Assembly: GCA_016845585.1 (NCBI GenBank)
Contig: JAERSO010000054.1
Location: 1-57,581, forward strand
DNA: 57,581 nucleotides
Reading direction: 5' to 3'
DNA from: Acidimicrobiaceae bacterium
Lineage (GTDB): Bacteria > Actinomycetota > Acidimicrobiia > Acidimicrobiales > Aldehydirespiratoraceae
The position numbers were made by a program, and so were the translations under genes. Shown one piece after another: positions 43,846-52,374 of this stretch. The notes under the pieces were generated by a model. It saw only the letters and a program-made list of their open reading frames with translations. It was not told the origin of the DNA and did no database searches. The stretch's first letter is position 1. Each line of letters opens with the position of its first letter.

Positions 43846-44537
43846 GAGCCCCGCCCCGAGCGACTCACGAGAATCGCCACGACCACGCCGAACACGCTCA
43901 GGATGATGGGCACTCCGGCCGAAGCGATGGGCAACAGCACGATGCAGATCACGCCGCCGGCGACGGCCGCGACGCGCCCCTCCCCCGTTCGCACCAGATT
44001 CCCGATGATGGCGAGTAGAGCGGCCGGGAAGACGGCGTCGAGCCCGAGTCGATCGATGTCACCGACCACGTTGCCGATGAACGTGCCGATGAAGATGCCA
44101 CTGAACCAGCCGATCATCATCGCTGCGGTCGTCCGCCAGAACTCCCGCTCGACCGCTTCCGGCGTCTCCTGCTGTACGGCGACGGCGACGTTCGGGTCGA
44201 ATGCGTTGACCGCGGCCAGCACCCGCCGCCACCAGACGCGCGGCAGCCTCGGATCGAGGGTCATGGCCATGATCCCGAATCGGGTGGCGACCACACCCCC
44301 TGCGATGATGGCCGCCCAGTCACCTCCGCCGGCGTCGCGAACGGCGAGGTAGGCGAACTGTGAGGTGGCCGAGAAGATCACCGCCGAGGCGACCAACGCC
44401 CGGGTGACCGACGTCCCGCGGTCGATCAGAAGGACCTGGAGCGTGATGCCAAGCGCAAAGAACGTGATGGCCATGGCGAGGACATCCGCCGTTCCCAGTC
44501 TCGGCGCCTTCGGCGCGGTCGATTCCCCGTGCGGCAC
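43842..44537 (-). CDS. azlC: AzlC-family branched-chain amino acid transport protein
   Basis: The 231-aa polytopic protein has AzlC features: an N-terminal FALGITLQVLLIDRG segment, a SATSQFAYLAVRDAGG stretch and multiple helices to the C-terminus. It starts at GTG 44537; AACACT lies 6 nt upstream, a possible weak leaderless -10. It lies 48 nt behind the DMT transporter and forms an export pair with azlD. Confidence 0.88.
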   Translation of the reverse strand: MPHGESTAPKAPRLGTADVLAMAITFFALGITLQVLLIDRGTSVTRALVASAVIFSATSQFAYLAVRDAGGGDWAAIIAGGVVATRFGIMAMTLDPRLPRVWWRRVLAAVNAFDPNVAVAVQQETPEAVEREFWRTTAAMMIGWFSGIFIGTFIGNVVGDIDRLGLDAVFPAALLAIIGNLVRTGEGRVAAVAGGVICIVLLPIASAGVPIILSVFGVVVAILVSRSGRGS

Positions 44538-44585
44538 TCTGGCAGTGTTGCGGCTGGCGATGCCGACCGCAAAGCCGTCGGTAGC

Positions 44586-45383
44586 TCAGACGCTGACGAG
44601 AATCGCTCCCCCGACCACGAGTGTGGCACCGATGAGGAGCGGCCGGGTCAGCGTCCTGGGCACCAATGCGAGTCCGAACAGGATCGAGGTCGAACGCAAG
44701 GTGGCGATGTTCGCGGCATCGGCGCGGGTGAACGCCAGGAGGATGAGCCCGTAGGACGTCGTCGATGCGGCACCGGCCTGCACCCCTGCGCCGAGCGACC
44801 GGCGCACATCCGATGGCCGCAGGCGGGTGATGACCACCAGCAGCACCGCACCGATGAGCGACGAGATCGAGAAGAAGCCCAAGGCGCTGGTCTCCAAGGC
44901 CCCCCGAGCATCGATGAGCGTGTACGACGCGATGAACGCACCCGTCGTCAATGCCATCATCAGCGCCGTCCACTCGCCGAAACCGAATGCCACACTGCCG
45001 ACGAGAAGGAGTCCGGCCACCACCAGCAACAGGCCCAGCACGACGAGGCCGGTCGGGGTCTGATCGAGGAACCAGATTCCGACAGCGGCCACCAGCATCG
45101 GCGCCACACCACGCGCGATCGGATAGGTCGTGGCCAGGCCGCCACGCTCGTAGGCGCCGGAGAGGAACCAGATGTAGCCCGCGTGCGCGAGGCCACTGGC
45201 GAGGAGAAGGGGCCAGGCCTCGAAGGGCGGATCGATCACCGCGGCGGGGAGAAGCGCAATGGCCCCGAACAGGTAGGCGACCGTGAGCGTCGACTGACCG
45301 TCAGGCCCCGCGTGCAGTCGAGCGTTCCACCAGGCGTGGATGAATGCCGAGCCGAGGACGAGCGCCAGGGCAACCGCGCTCAC
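44586..45383 (-). CDS. EamA-type (DMT superfamily) transporter
   Basis: The 265-aa protein has about ten hydrophobic helices in two EamA repeats, consistent with small-metabolite or amino acid export. The substrate is not known. The start is GTG at 45383, 6 nt behind the small cold-shock-like gene. Together with azlCD it makes a run of exporters behind hisG. Confidence 0.87.
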   Translation of the reverse strand: MSAVALALVLGSAFIHAWWNARLHAGPDGQSTLTVAYLFGAIALLPAAVIDPPFEAWPLLLASGLAHAGYIWFLSGAYERGGLATTYPIARGVAPMLVAAVGIWFLDQTPTGLVVLGLLLVVAGLLLVGSVAFGFGEWTALMMALTTGAFIASYTLIDARGALETSALGFFSISSLIGAVLLVVITRLRPSDVRRSLGAGVQAGAASTTSYGLILLAFTRADAANIATLRSTSILFGLALVPRTLTRPLLIGATLVVGGAILVSV

Positions 45384-45389
45384 GCCGCG

Positions 45390-45611
45390 TCAGCCCAGCG
45401 TGTGAATGTCGGTGGCTTCCCAGCGTCCATGGTGCGCGGCGCGGAGAACGAACTCGACCGGCGCCTCTTCGGCGATGCGGCGCGAGCCGTCAGCGATCGC
45501 GGTGCAGTGAAACGGCCACCGGGCCTCGCCGGAGTGAATCACACCGAGACCGGCGGCATCGTCGAATGCGCCCACCGTTCCCCGGCGTCGCTTCGACGGC
45601 GCGTCGCTCAC
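45390..45611 (-). CDS. Cold-shock-domain-like small protein
   Basis: The 73-aa protein reads GTVGAFDDAAGLGVIHS, then WPFHCTAIADGSR and VEFVLRAAHHGRWEA, matching the beta-barrel pattern of cold-shock proteins in a divergent form. It lacks the usual KGFGFI core, so nucleic-acid binding is only likely. The start is GTG at 45611, overlapping the hisG stop as GTGA. That tight coupling to a histidine gene is unusual. Confidence 0.8.
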   Translation of the reverse strand: MSDAPSKRRRGTVGAFDDAAGLGVIHSGEARWPFHCTAIADGSRRIAEEAPVEFVLRAAHHGRWEATDIHTLG

Positions 45612-46483
45612 GGCACGATCTTGGAGATCGGCATCTCGACGATGCCGCTGGCGCCCTTTTCGCGAAGCTGCGGGATCAAGATGTTGATCTCGTTCTTCGG
45701 CACCACCGTCTCGACCGCATAGCCGGCGCCGCGGAAGAGCTCGTTGACCGTCGGTGACTTCATGGACGGCAGGACATTGATGACATCGTCGAGCGAGTCG
45801 GTCGGCACGTTCATCTTCACCAGCACCTTCCCGCGGGCGTCGAGCACACCCTGCAGGAGGGTGTGGATCTGTGCCATCGCCTTGGCCTTGTCCGGATCAG
45901 AGTGAGCCGCAGGGTGCGCGATGAGCTCGGTGTAGCTCGTGACCAGCGTCTCGATGATGCGCAGGCCGGCAGCTCGCAGGGCTCGTCCGGTCTCGGTGAT
46001 GTCGACCACGACGTCGACGATGTCGGGGACCTTGGCCTCGGTGGCGCCGTAGCTGAGGCGCACGTCGGCGTCGACCCCGGCAGCCTCGAGGTGACGGGCG
46101 GTGATCTCGGGATACTCGGTGCTCACCCGCACACCGGCGGGAAGGTCGTGGATCGACTGCCACGGCGAGTCCTGGGGGACGGCCATCACGATGCGGACGG
46201 GCTTTGCGGTGGCCTTCGAGTACTTCATCTCACCGAGCGACACGACCTCGCTCGAGGTCTCCTCGATCCAGTCACGGCCGGTGATGCCCATGTCGAACAA
46301 GCCGTCGGCCACGTACGTCGGGATCTCCTGTGGGCGCAGGATGCGCACCGACTCGATGCGGGGATCATTGATGGTGGCCTTGTAGGTGACCGAGGAGGAA
46401 CGCTCGACCGGCAGGTCGGCGGCTTCGAACAGCTCGAGGGTGGCCTTCTCGAGAGAGCCCTTGGGGAGCACGAGCTTGAGCAC
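45608..46483 (-). CDS. hisG: ATP phosphoribosyltransferase (long form)
   Basis: The 291-aa enzyme starts histidine synthesis by joining ATP and PRPP. It is the long form: a catalytic part with LPKGSLEK and LFDMGITGRDW, then the PRPP loop region DIVVDITETGRAL, and a C-terminal ACT-like regulatory domain (about 215-290) that normally binds histidine. The start is GTG at 46483, with AGGA 8 nt before it. No other his gene is near. It lies 41 nt behind ribD. Confidence 0.95.
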   Translation of the reverse strand: MLKLVLPKGSLEKATLELFEAADLPVERSSSVTYKATINDPRIESVRILRPQEIPTYVADGLFDMGITGRDWIEETSSEVVSLGEMKYSKATAKPVRIVMAVPQDSPWQSIHDLPAGVRVSTEYPEITARHLEAAGVDADVRLSYGATEAKVPDIVDVVVDITETGRALRAAGLRIIETLVTSYTELIAHPAAHSDPDKAKAMAQIHTLLQGVLDARGKVLVKMNVPTDSLDDVINVLPSMKSPTVNELFRGAGYAVETVVPKNEINILIPQLREKGASGIVEMPISKIVP

Positions 46484-46524
46484 GATGGATTCCTAACCGG
46501 ATTCAGGGGAGAACGCCGTCGAGG

Positions 46525-47544
46525 CTATCCGGCAACCGAGTCGGCGGCTCGGGGTTTCATGACGACCCTGACGTCGTTTCCGACCATCGCGACATCGACG
46601 ATCTCACCACGGACGAGATCGTCGATCGACTGGATCCCGTGACCGGTGAACATCCCGGCTGCAACCTCACCCCCGAAGAATGCGGGGGCGAGATACACCA
46701 CGTACTCGTCGATGAGCGATGCTCGTTGGAAGTCGCCGAGGACTCTGGCTCCTCCTTCCACCATGAGCTGGATCACACGATCAGCACCGAGCGACGCAAG
46801 CAGCTCGTCGAGTGATCCGGACCACTCCGTGCACGGGTGGACCTTCGCCCCCTCCATCGCCGCACCGAGCACGATTCGCCGCGGGTCGGTGGCCGGCGGC
46901 GTTCCGATCGGAGCGACCCAGCCCCGTACCGTCAGGGACGGGTCGTCGGCCCGAACGGTGCCTGCGCCGACGACAATCGCATCGGACTCGGCGCGCACAC
47001 GGTGGCCATCGGCTCGGGCTTCGGGCCCGGTGATCCACTGCGAGGAACCGTCGGGCGCCGCTGTGCGACCGTCGAGCGTGGCCGCGACCTTGGCGACGAC
47101 ATACGGGCGGCCGGTCCGACGGTGGTGCACATACGCGGCGAGCTGGCGCTCGATGGCAGCCGCTTCGATGCCGACCACCACCTCGATCCCGGCCTCGGCG
47201 AGCCGACGGAGTCCTGCGCCGGCCACACGGGGATCGGGGTCCTCGATGCCGACCACGACCTTGGCGACGCCGGATTCGATCAATGCGCCGGTACACGGGC
47301 CGGTGAGGCCGTGATGGTCGCAGGGCTCCAGGGTCGTGTAGACCGTCGAGCCTTCGGCATCACCCGCAGCATCGAGGGCCACTCGCTCGGCGTGGCGCGA
47401 ACCGTGCGGCTCGGTGGCACCGTCGAATGTCTCGCCATCAGCACGTACGACAACCGAACCGACCCAGGGATTCGGAGACGTCGAGTGTCTCACCCGGGCC
47501 GCGTTCGCAATGGCCCGAAGCATGAGATCGGCGACAGCCGGCAT
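46525..47544 (-). CDS. ribD: Bifunctional riboflavin deaminase/reductase
   Basis: The 339-aa protein has an N-terminal cytidine-deaminase-type zinc site (His51-Ala-Glu53, Cys75, Cys84 in EPCDHHGLTGPC) and a C-terminal reductase domain with AGTVRADDPSLTVRG and the EGGARVLGDF segment. It catalyses two steps of riboflavin synthesis. The start shares one base with the mog stop (TGATG). The other rib genes are not in the window. Confidence 0.96.
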   Translation of the reverse strand: MPAVADLMLRAIANAARVRHSTSPNPWVGSVVVRADGETFDGATEPHGSRHAERVALDAAGDAEGSTVYTTLEPCDHHGLTGPCTGALIESGVAKVVVGIEDPDPRVAGAGLRRLAEAGIEVVVGIEAAAIERQLAAYVHHRRTGRPYVVAKVAATLDGRTAAPDGSSQWITGPEARADGHRVRAESDAIVVGAGTVRADDPSLTVRGWVAPIGTPPATDPRRIVLGAAMEGAKVHPCTEWSGSLDELLASLGADRVIQLMVEGGARVLGDFQRASLIDEYVVYLAPAFFGGEVAAGMFTGHGIQSIDDLVRGEIVDVAMVGNDVRVVMKPRAADSVAG

Positions 47545-48059
47545 CAGTGGTGTCCGTGGCCCGATCCCTCGCCGGAAGGATGGGGGTCATAGTTGTCGAC
47601 GAGAAGCTTCACCGCGTGGGGAAGCACATCGATGACGGCATCGACGGTCTCGACGCAGCCCCTCGACGAGCCCGGCGTGTTGATGATCAACGCCGTGTCG
47701 AGTGTGCCGCAGACCGCGCGGCTCAAACGGCCGAGCGGGTTCACCAGTCGCATTGCCTCGGCGAGACCCGGAGCCTCGCGATCGATCACGGCCCGGGTCC
47801 CCTCCGGGGTGCGGTCCCGAGGACCGAAGCCCGTGCCGCCGGTGGTGATGATCAGGCCATGGAAATCAGCGGCCAGGCCTCGCAGCGACTCGGCGACCGG
47901 TCCAGCACCGTCCTCGGTCACCGCTCGCCGCACGACGTCCCATCCCGCATCGACCATGTGCGCTTCGAGGATGGCCCCCGATTTGTCCTCGCGGGTTCCG
48001 TGGATCACGCCGTCGGACACGGTGAGGATCTTCGCGGAGAGTGTCACGTGGTCAGACAT
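47544..48059 (-). CDS. mog: Mog/MoaB-family molybdopterin protein
   Basis: The 171-aa protein has the molybdopterin-binding fold with TTGGTGFGPRDRTPE (about 72-86) and the NTPGSSRGC segment. It should adenylate or bind molybdopterin during MoCo synthesis, and would help the molybdenum enzyme seen at 33.4 kb. It cannot be decided whether it is MoaB or Mog. The ATG at 48059 has TAGCCT (48066-48071) 6 nt upstream and no ribosome-binding site, so a leaderless start is likely. It leads a transcript with ribD. Confidence 0.92.
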   Translation of the reverse strand: MSDHVTLSAKILTVSDGVIHGTREDKSGAILEAHMVDAGWDVVRRAVTEDGAGPVAESLRGLAADFHGLIITTGGTGFGPRDRTPEGTRAVIDREAPGLAEAMRLVNPLGRLSRAVCGTLDTALIINTPGSSRGCVETVDAVIDVLPHAVKLLVDNYDPHPSGEGSGHGHH

Positions 48060-48065
48060 GGCCCG

Positions 48066-48071
48066 AGGCTA
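48066..48071 (-). promoter_or_regulatory. Leaderless -10 of mog-ribD
   Basis: Minus-strand TAGCCT lies 6 nt before the mog ATG (48059). It is inside the short gap behind rsmB. Confidence 0.5.
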
Positions 48072-48089
48072 GCTGTTCGATCGAAGTGC

Positions 48090-49226
48090 TCAGACCGAGC
48101 GCTGCCACCGGGCGATCGCCATACCGTCGTGGTCAGGCCCGGGCAGGAGGAGGTGGACCGGACCACCGAACGGCGACCAATCGCCATCAGGCGCGCTCAG
48201 GGGCTCGAAGCCGAGTGCCGCGATCGGGGCGGCCGTGCGATCCACCACTCCAACCGATTCAGCGGCGGTGAGCGTGCAGACGCTGTAGACGAGATGGCCG
48301 CCGGGCTTCACCGTCTCGGCTGCGGCCGTGAGGATGCGGCGCTGCAGGTCAGCCAACTCGGCGACATCTCTGGGCTGAACTCGCCAGCGGGCGTCGGCGC
48401 GCCGTCGCAACGCGCCCAGACCTGAACACGGGGCGTCGACGAGGACCGCATCGAACGAGCTGGGGGCGAACGGCGGCGTGGTGCCGTCGGACTGCACCAC
48501 GTGCAGGTCATCGATCTCCAGGCGATCCCGGTTGCCGACGACCAAGCCCGCGCGCGAATGCCGCTGATCCGCGGCGATCACCCGCATCCCTCGCTGTGCC
48601 AGGGCGGTCGACTTCCCCCCCGGGGCGGCACACAAGTCGAGTACCAGGTCGCCGTCGCTGCCGGGGACCGACGCGGCGACGAGTTGAGAGCTCGGGTCCT
48701 GCACATAGCCGTCGTCTCGTTGATGAACGACCGCTGACTCGTTCATTTGCCGGAGCGCGGCGACCGCTCGATCCTCGCCGAGATCAGCAGTCAGTTGCTC
48801 CAGGACCCAGTCCGGGTAGCTCAGCTCGATCGCCGGCGACGGGTAGGTGACCCCGTTCTGCACCGCGGTGGCAACCTTGCGAAGGATGGCGTTCACGAGC
48901 CCACGGAAGCGTTTCGACGACGCGGCAACCGTGGCCGACACCGCGGCATGCGGGGGTGTGCCGAGGTTGACGAGCTGGTGGGCACCCACCCGCAGGGCAG
49001 CCCGAGCCGCCGGAGGTGGGTCCTGCACGAGGAACCGATCGACGAGATGGTCGAGCGCTCGCTTCTGTCGAGTCGAGCCGTAGACGAGCTCGGTGGCGAA
49101 GCCCTTGTCCCGCGGTTCCATGTCCACCGCCGCGAGCATCTTCGGCAGGAGGACGTTCGCATAGGCACCGTCTTCGTCGATGCGCTGGATGGCGGCGATG
49201 GCCACCCGCCGGGCGTCATCGGTCAT
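48090..49226 (-). CDS. rsmB: 16S rRNA m5C967-type methyltransferase RsmB
   Basis: The 378-aa protein has an N-terminal NusB-like RNA-binding domain (to about 130) and a Rossmann SAM domain with CAAPGGKST, VDAPCSGLGALRR (catalytic PC motif) and the YSVCTL cysteine. It methylates a cytosine in 16S rRNA. The start at 49226 (MTDDARR) overlaps the fmt stop as ATGA; the longer frame to 49271 is inside fmt. It is 1.1 kb behind def in the classic def-fmt-rsmB order. Confidence 0.95.
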   Translation of the reverse strand: MTDDARRVAIAAIQRIDEDGAYANVLLPKMLAAVDMEPRDKGFATELVYGSTRQKRALDHLVDRFLVQDPPPAARAALRVGAHQLVNLGTPPHAAVSATVAASSKRFRGLVNAILRKVATAVQNGVTYPSPAIELSYPDWVLEQLTADLGEDRAVAALRQMNESAVVHQRDDGYVQDPSSQLVAASVPGSDGDLVLDLCAAPGGKSTALAQRGMRVIAADQRHSRAGLVVGNRDRLEIDDLHVVQSDGTTPPFAPSSFDAVLVDAPCSGLGALRRRADARWRVQPRDVAELADLQRRILTAAAETVKPGGHLVYSVCTLTAAESVGVVDRTAAPIAALGFEPLSAPDGDWSPFGGPVHLLLPGPDHDGMAIARWQRSV

Positions 49227-50113
49227 CGGCCCAGCCGATCCTCGGCAGTTGGCTGAGCGCCATTGCGCCACGCCGCCGCGTCCTGGCGGGGCTTGCCCTC
49301 GGCCTGCACCTCGACCAGCTCCAGACGCCCCTCACCGGTGCCCACAGTGAGCCCGTCGAACGCACCGGCCGAGAGTGCTGCCCCTCCGTCGACCCGAGCC
49401 GTGCGGTGGATCTTGAAACGCTTGCCCCGGAACGTCGTGAACGCGCCCCCGACCCGGACGCGGCGATGGATCTCATCAGCGTCGTCGGTCCAGTCGAGTT
49501 CGCGTTCTGCGCTCGTGATCTTCCTGGCGTAGACCGGATCGCCGACCTGGGGCGAGGCTTCGCCCAGCCCCTCGCCGAGCGCGGTCACCAGCTGATGGGT
49601 GCCGATCTCCACCAACCGTCCTCGAAGCTCCTCGAGATTCTCATCCGGGTCGATCTCGACCTCGGTGCGGCGATAGACGGCACCGGTGTCGAGTTCTTCT
49701 TCCAGCGCCATCAGGCACACACCGGTGCGTGCATCGCCGGCGAGGATGGCTCGCTCGACCGGAGCGGCGCCGCGCCAGCGCGGAAGGAGTGAGAAGTGGA
49801 TGTTCACGAACGACATCTGCTCGAGCAGCGCGGTCGGGATGATCCGACCGTAGGCCACGACGACCGCGAGGTGCACGTCGATTCCGTCCAGCGCTGTCAG
49901 GTCATCGGTGACCGGTAGGCCGAGCGAGATGGCCGCCGCCTTCACCGGCGACGGCGTCAACTCCTTGCCCCGTCCCCGGCGAGCATCCGGTCGCGAGACG
50001 ACGAGCGGAATCTCGTAGCCGGCCTCGTGGAGCGCGATAAGTGGTGGAACAGCGAGCGCTGGTGTGCCGAGATAGACGACGCGCGAGATGTCCGCCGGCG
50101 GCGGAATGCTCAC
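49223..50113 (-). CDS. fmt: Methionyl-tRNA formyltransferase
   Basis: The 296-aa enzyme formylates initiator Met-tRNA with 10-formyl-THF. It has YLGTPALAVPPL near the N-terminus, the formyl-transfer motif HFSLLPRWRGAAP (about 107-119) and a C-terminal tRNA-binding domain. It overlaps the def stop as ATGA and the rsmB start as ATGA, so the three genes are translationally coupled. Confidence 0.97.
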   Translation of the reverse strand: MSIPPPADISRVVYLGTPALAVPPLIALHEAGYEIPLVVSRPDARRGRGKELTPSPVKAAAISLGLPVTDDLTALDGIDVHLAVVVAYGRIIPTALLEQMSFVNIHFSLLPRWRGAAPVERAILAGDARTGVCLMALEEELDTGAVYRRTEVEIDPDENLEELRGRLVEIGTHQLVTALGEGLGEASPQVGDPVYARKITSAERELDWTDDADEIHRRVRVGGAFTTFRGKRFKIHRTARVDGGAALSAGAFDGLTVGTGEGRLELVEVQAEGKPRQDAAAWRNGAQPTAEDRLGR

Positions 50114-50661
50114 GGCAGCCGCAGTTCCTTCTTCTCCGGCAGCGACAAACCGGCCGGCGCCGCCGGAGCGCTCTGTCCGAGTCGAAGATCACGGATCGTC
50201 TTCAGCGCCGCCTTGCGAGTGTCGTCGTCGAGGCGCTCGGTGAGCAGGGTGCCATCGAGATGGTCCATCTCGTGCTGGAAGCAGCGCGCCTCGAGTTCAT
50301 CGGCCTCGATGGAGATCTCGTTGCCGTCGAGATCCCGACCGACGATGTGGACGAGCTTCGGGCGCACGACCTCCCATGAGAGCCCCGGGATCGACAGGCA
50401 ACCTTCCTCGAAGGTCCATTCGCCGTCGGACTCGATGATCTCGGGGTTGACGATCGCCAGCGGGCCCATGCCGATGTCCCAGACGAACAGACGCTTCTGC
50501 ACACCGACCTGCGGTGCGGCGAGCCCGATTCCGGGCGCGGCATACATCGTTTCGACCATATCCTCGACGAGACGGACGAGTTTCCCGTCGATGTCGGTGA
50601 TCAGTTTCGCCTCCTGGCGCAGGACGGGATCCCCGATAACACGAATGTCGTAAGCGGCCAT
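50110..50661 (-). CDS. def: Peptide deformylase
   Basis: The 183-aa metalloenzyme removes the formyl group from nascent proteins. It has all three motifs: GIGLAAPQ (44-51), EGCLS (86-90, metal ligand Cys88) and HEMDH (130-134, ligands His130 and His134). The start at 50661 (MAAYDIRV) is supported by TAGCCT 7 nt upstream and no ribosome-binding site; the longer frame to 50712 crosses the divergent promoter. The operon continues with fmt and rsmB. Confidence 0.96.
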   Translation of the reverse strand: MAAYDIRVIGDPVLRQEAKLITDIDGKLVRLVEDMVETMYAAPGIGLAAPQVGVQKRLFVWDIGMGPLAIVNPEIIESDGEWTFEEGCLSIPGLSWEVVRPKLVHIVGRDLDGNEISIEADELEARCFQHEMDHLDGTLLTERLDDDTRKAALKTIRDLRLGQSAPAAPAGLSLPEKKELRLP

Positions 50662-50668
50662 GGCCACC

Positions 50669-50694
50669 AGGCTACCGAGCCTGGCGGGTACCGT
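50669..50694. promoter_or_regulatory. Divergent leaderless promoters of def and the methyltransferase gene
   Basis: On the minus strand TAGCCT (50669-50674) is 7 nt from the def ATG. On the plus strand TACCGT (50689-50694) is 7 nt from GTG at 50702. The two -10s are only 14 nt apart, so expression of the pair may be mutually exclusive. Confidence 0.5.
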
Positions 50695-50701
50695 CGTCCC
50701 C

Positions 50702-51307
50702 GTGTCCGGCACCCACTACTTCGACGACGATCCCTCGGTGGCCAGTGAGCCGATGTCGGTCGAGATCAACCTGCCGGATGTCGCCTTGACCCTGACCTCG
50801 GACCGAGGGGTCTTCTCCGCCGACAAGCTCGATGCCGGCACCAAGTTGCTCTTGTTGGAGGCGCCAGCGTTGACCGACGCCGACGAGGTCATCCTCGATA
50901 TCGGTTGCGGCTGGGGGCCGATCACCTGTGTGGCCGCCAGGCGGGTTCCCGGCGCCGAGGTGTGGGCGATCGACGTCAATGAGCGCGCCCGCACGCTCAC
51001 CGCCGCCAACGCCGCCACGATCGGCGCCGAAGAACGTGTGCATGTGGTCGCCCCCGACGACGTCCCCGAAGATCTCGTCGTGGATCGAATTCTCAGCAAC
51101 CCACCGATCCGAGTCGGCAAGCAGTCGTTGCATGATCTGCTACTGCGGTGGCTTCCCCACCTCGCCCCCGACGGCGTGGCCCACCTCGTCGTCCAACGAC
51201 ACCTCGGCGCCGACTCCCTCGCCCGTTGGCTCTCCGAGCAGGGCTACCCCACCACTCGCCTGAAGAGCCGTGCCGGCTTTCGCATTCTGGAGGTCCGACC
51301 ATCATGA
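50702..51307 (+). CDS. RsmC-like class I SAM-dependent methyltransferase
   Basis: The 201-aa protein has the SAM motif DIGCGWGP (66-73) and the NPPI catalytic motif (133-136) typical of N6-adenine/N2-guanine methyltransferases such as RsmC. It resembles the methyltransferase half of RsmC. The target (rRNA or other) is inferred. The GTG at 50702 is chosen over an ATG at 50660 because of the leaderless -10 spacing and because the ATG would overlap def. It overlaps the next gene as ATGA. Confidence 0.87.
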   Translation: MSGTHYFDDDPSVASEPMSVEINLPDVALTLTSDRGVFSADKLDAGTKLLLLEAPALTDADEVILDIGCGWGPITCVAARRVPGAEVWAIDVNERARTLTAANAATIGAEERVHVVAPDDVPEDLVVDRILSNPPIRVGKQSLHDLLLRWLPHLAPDGVAHLVVQRHLGADSLARWLSEQGYPTTRLKSRAGFRILEVRPS

Positions 51308-51825
51308 GCCAGCTCGACGGCACCGGCATGAAGCGACTGCACCGGGAGTGGCGACGCCGCACCACCGGACGAGTCGCGCTCGTGCTCGACAATGTCCAGA
51401 ACCCGTTCAACATCGGTTCGATCGTGCGGACGGCCGCTGCGGAGCGGATCGATCACATCTACATCGGTGGCGGCACCGAGCCATCGCACGACAAGGTCAA
51501 CAAGACCGCACTCGGCACAGCGCGCTACCTGACGTGGGATGTCCTCGCCGACGGTCCAACGGCGGTCGCCGCCGCGAGTGCAGCCGGGTACCGCACCGTT
51601 GCCGTGGAACTGACGGCCGATGCCGTACCGCTGCACGAGGTCGACATGGGCACCGATGTGGCACTCGTCATCGGCCATGAGGACCGTGGCGTCACCGCGG
51701 CAACGCTGGCCGCATGTGATGCCGTGGCGTTCATCCCACAGCTCGGCAAGGTCGGCTCACTCAATGTCGCCGCAGCGACATCGATCGCCATCTACGAGGC
51801 CCGCCGTCGTAGCTGGACCAGCTAG
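51304..51825 (+). CDS. SpoU-family RNA 2'-O-methyltransferase
   Basis: The 173-aa single-domain SPOUT enzyme has NVQNPFNIGSIVRTA (30-44), VIGHEDRGV near 122 and the C-terminal GSLNVAAATSIAIYEA. It lacks the L30e domain of the trmH gene at 40.7 kb, so it may act on tRNA. It is translationally coupled to the methyltransferase upstream (ATGA) and converges on the next gene with a 12-nt gap. Confidence 0.92.
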   Translation: MSQLDGTGMKRLHREWRRRTTGRVALVLDNVQNPFNIGSIVRTAAAERIDHIYIGGGTEPSHDKVNKTALGTARYLTWDVLADGPTAVAAASAAGYRTVAVELTADAVPLHEVDMGTDVALVIGHEDRGVTAATLAACDAVAFIPQLGKVGSLNVAAATSIAIYEARRRSWTS

Positions 51826-51837
51826 CCACCGGGCCAG

Positions 51838-52374
51838 CTACGACGTGGCCCGACACACGTCCAGGATCTCGTCGACGAGTCGAAGGTCGCCGTCGAGGCC
51901 GAGGGTGACACCGCACTCGACGTAGAACTCTGCGCCTTCGGTGAACGCGGCGACGAAGACGACCGGGGCGTCAGCCTGGGTTCGTGCTTCGAGATACCGG
52001 TAGTCCTCGCCGAACTCGTCGCGGACGGTCATGAGCTCAGGACTCGGATCGAGCGCCTGGAGAAAGGTGGGAAGTGTGGTGGCGACCGTGAGCCACTCTT
52101 CGAGCGTCCGCTCAGCACAGCCGTCGGGGCCACAGGCGCGAGCCACCGTCCACTTGTCGAGGATCTGGGCAACGCCGGACACCGGAGCGAACTCGAAGGC
52201 GAATTGCTCGCTGCGCTGCCATCCGTCAGGGATCTTCGTGGCAAGACCCTCGTCAGTCGTGATCGACTCCATCGGCGGCCCATCCGCGGGGGCGGTCATC
52301 ACGAGCACAAACCCGCCGATGCCGAGCAGCAACAGGACGAGAAGAGGAATCTGACGGCGACGCACGGGCCTCAT
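51838..52374 (-). CDS. Small single-pass membrane or secreted protein, unknown
   Basis: The 178-aa protein has a basic N-terminus and a hydrophobic helix (about 9-28), then an exported domain with Cys pairs (CGPDGC near 82-87 and CGVTLG and a C-terminal Cys). The fold is not recognised. The start overlaps the priA stop by 4 nt (ATGA), so it is probably made with PriA despite having an envelope-like sequence. It separates priA from def, which are neighbours in many actinobacteria. Confidence 0.75.
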   Translation of the reverse strand: MRPVRRRQIPLLVLLLLGIGGFVLVMTAPADGPPMESITTDEGLATKIPDGWQRSEQFAFEFAPVSGVAQILDKWTVARACGPDGCAERTLEEWLTVATTLPTFLQALDPSPELMTVRDEFGEDYRYLEARTQADAPVVFVAAFTEGAEFYVECGVTLGLDGDLRLVDEILDVCRATS

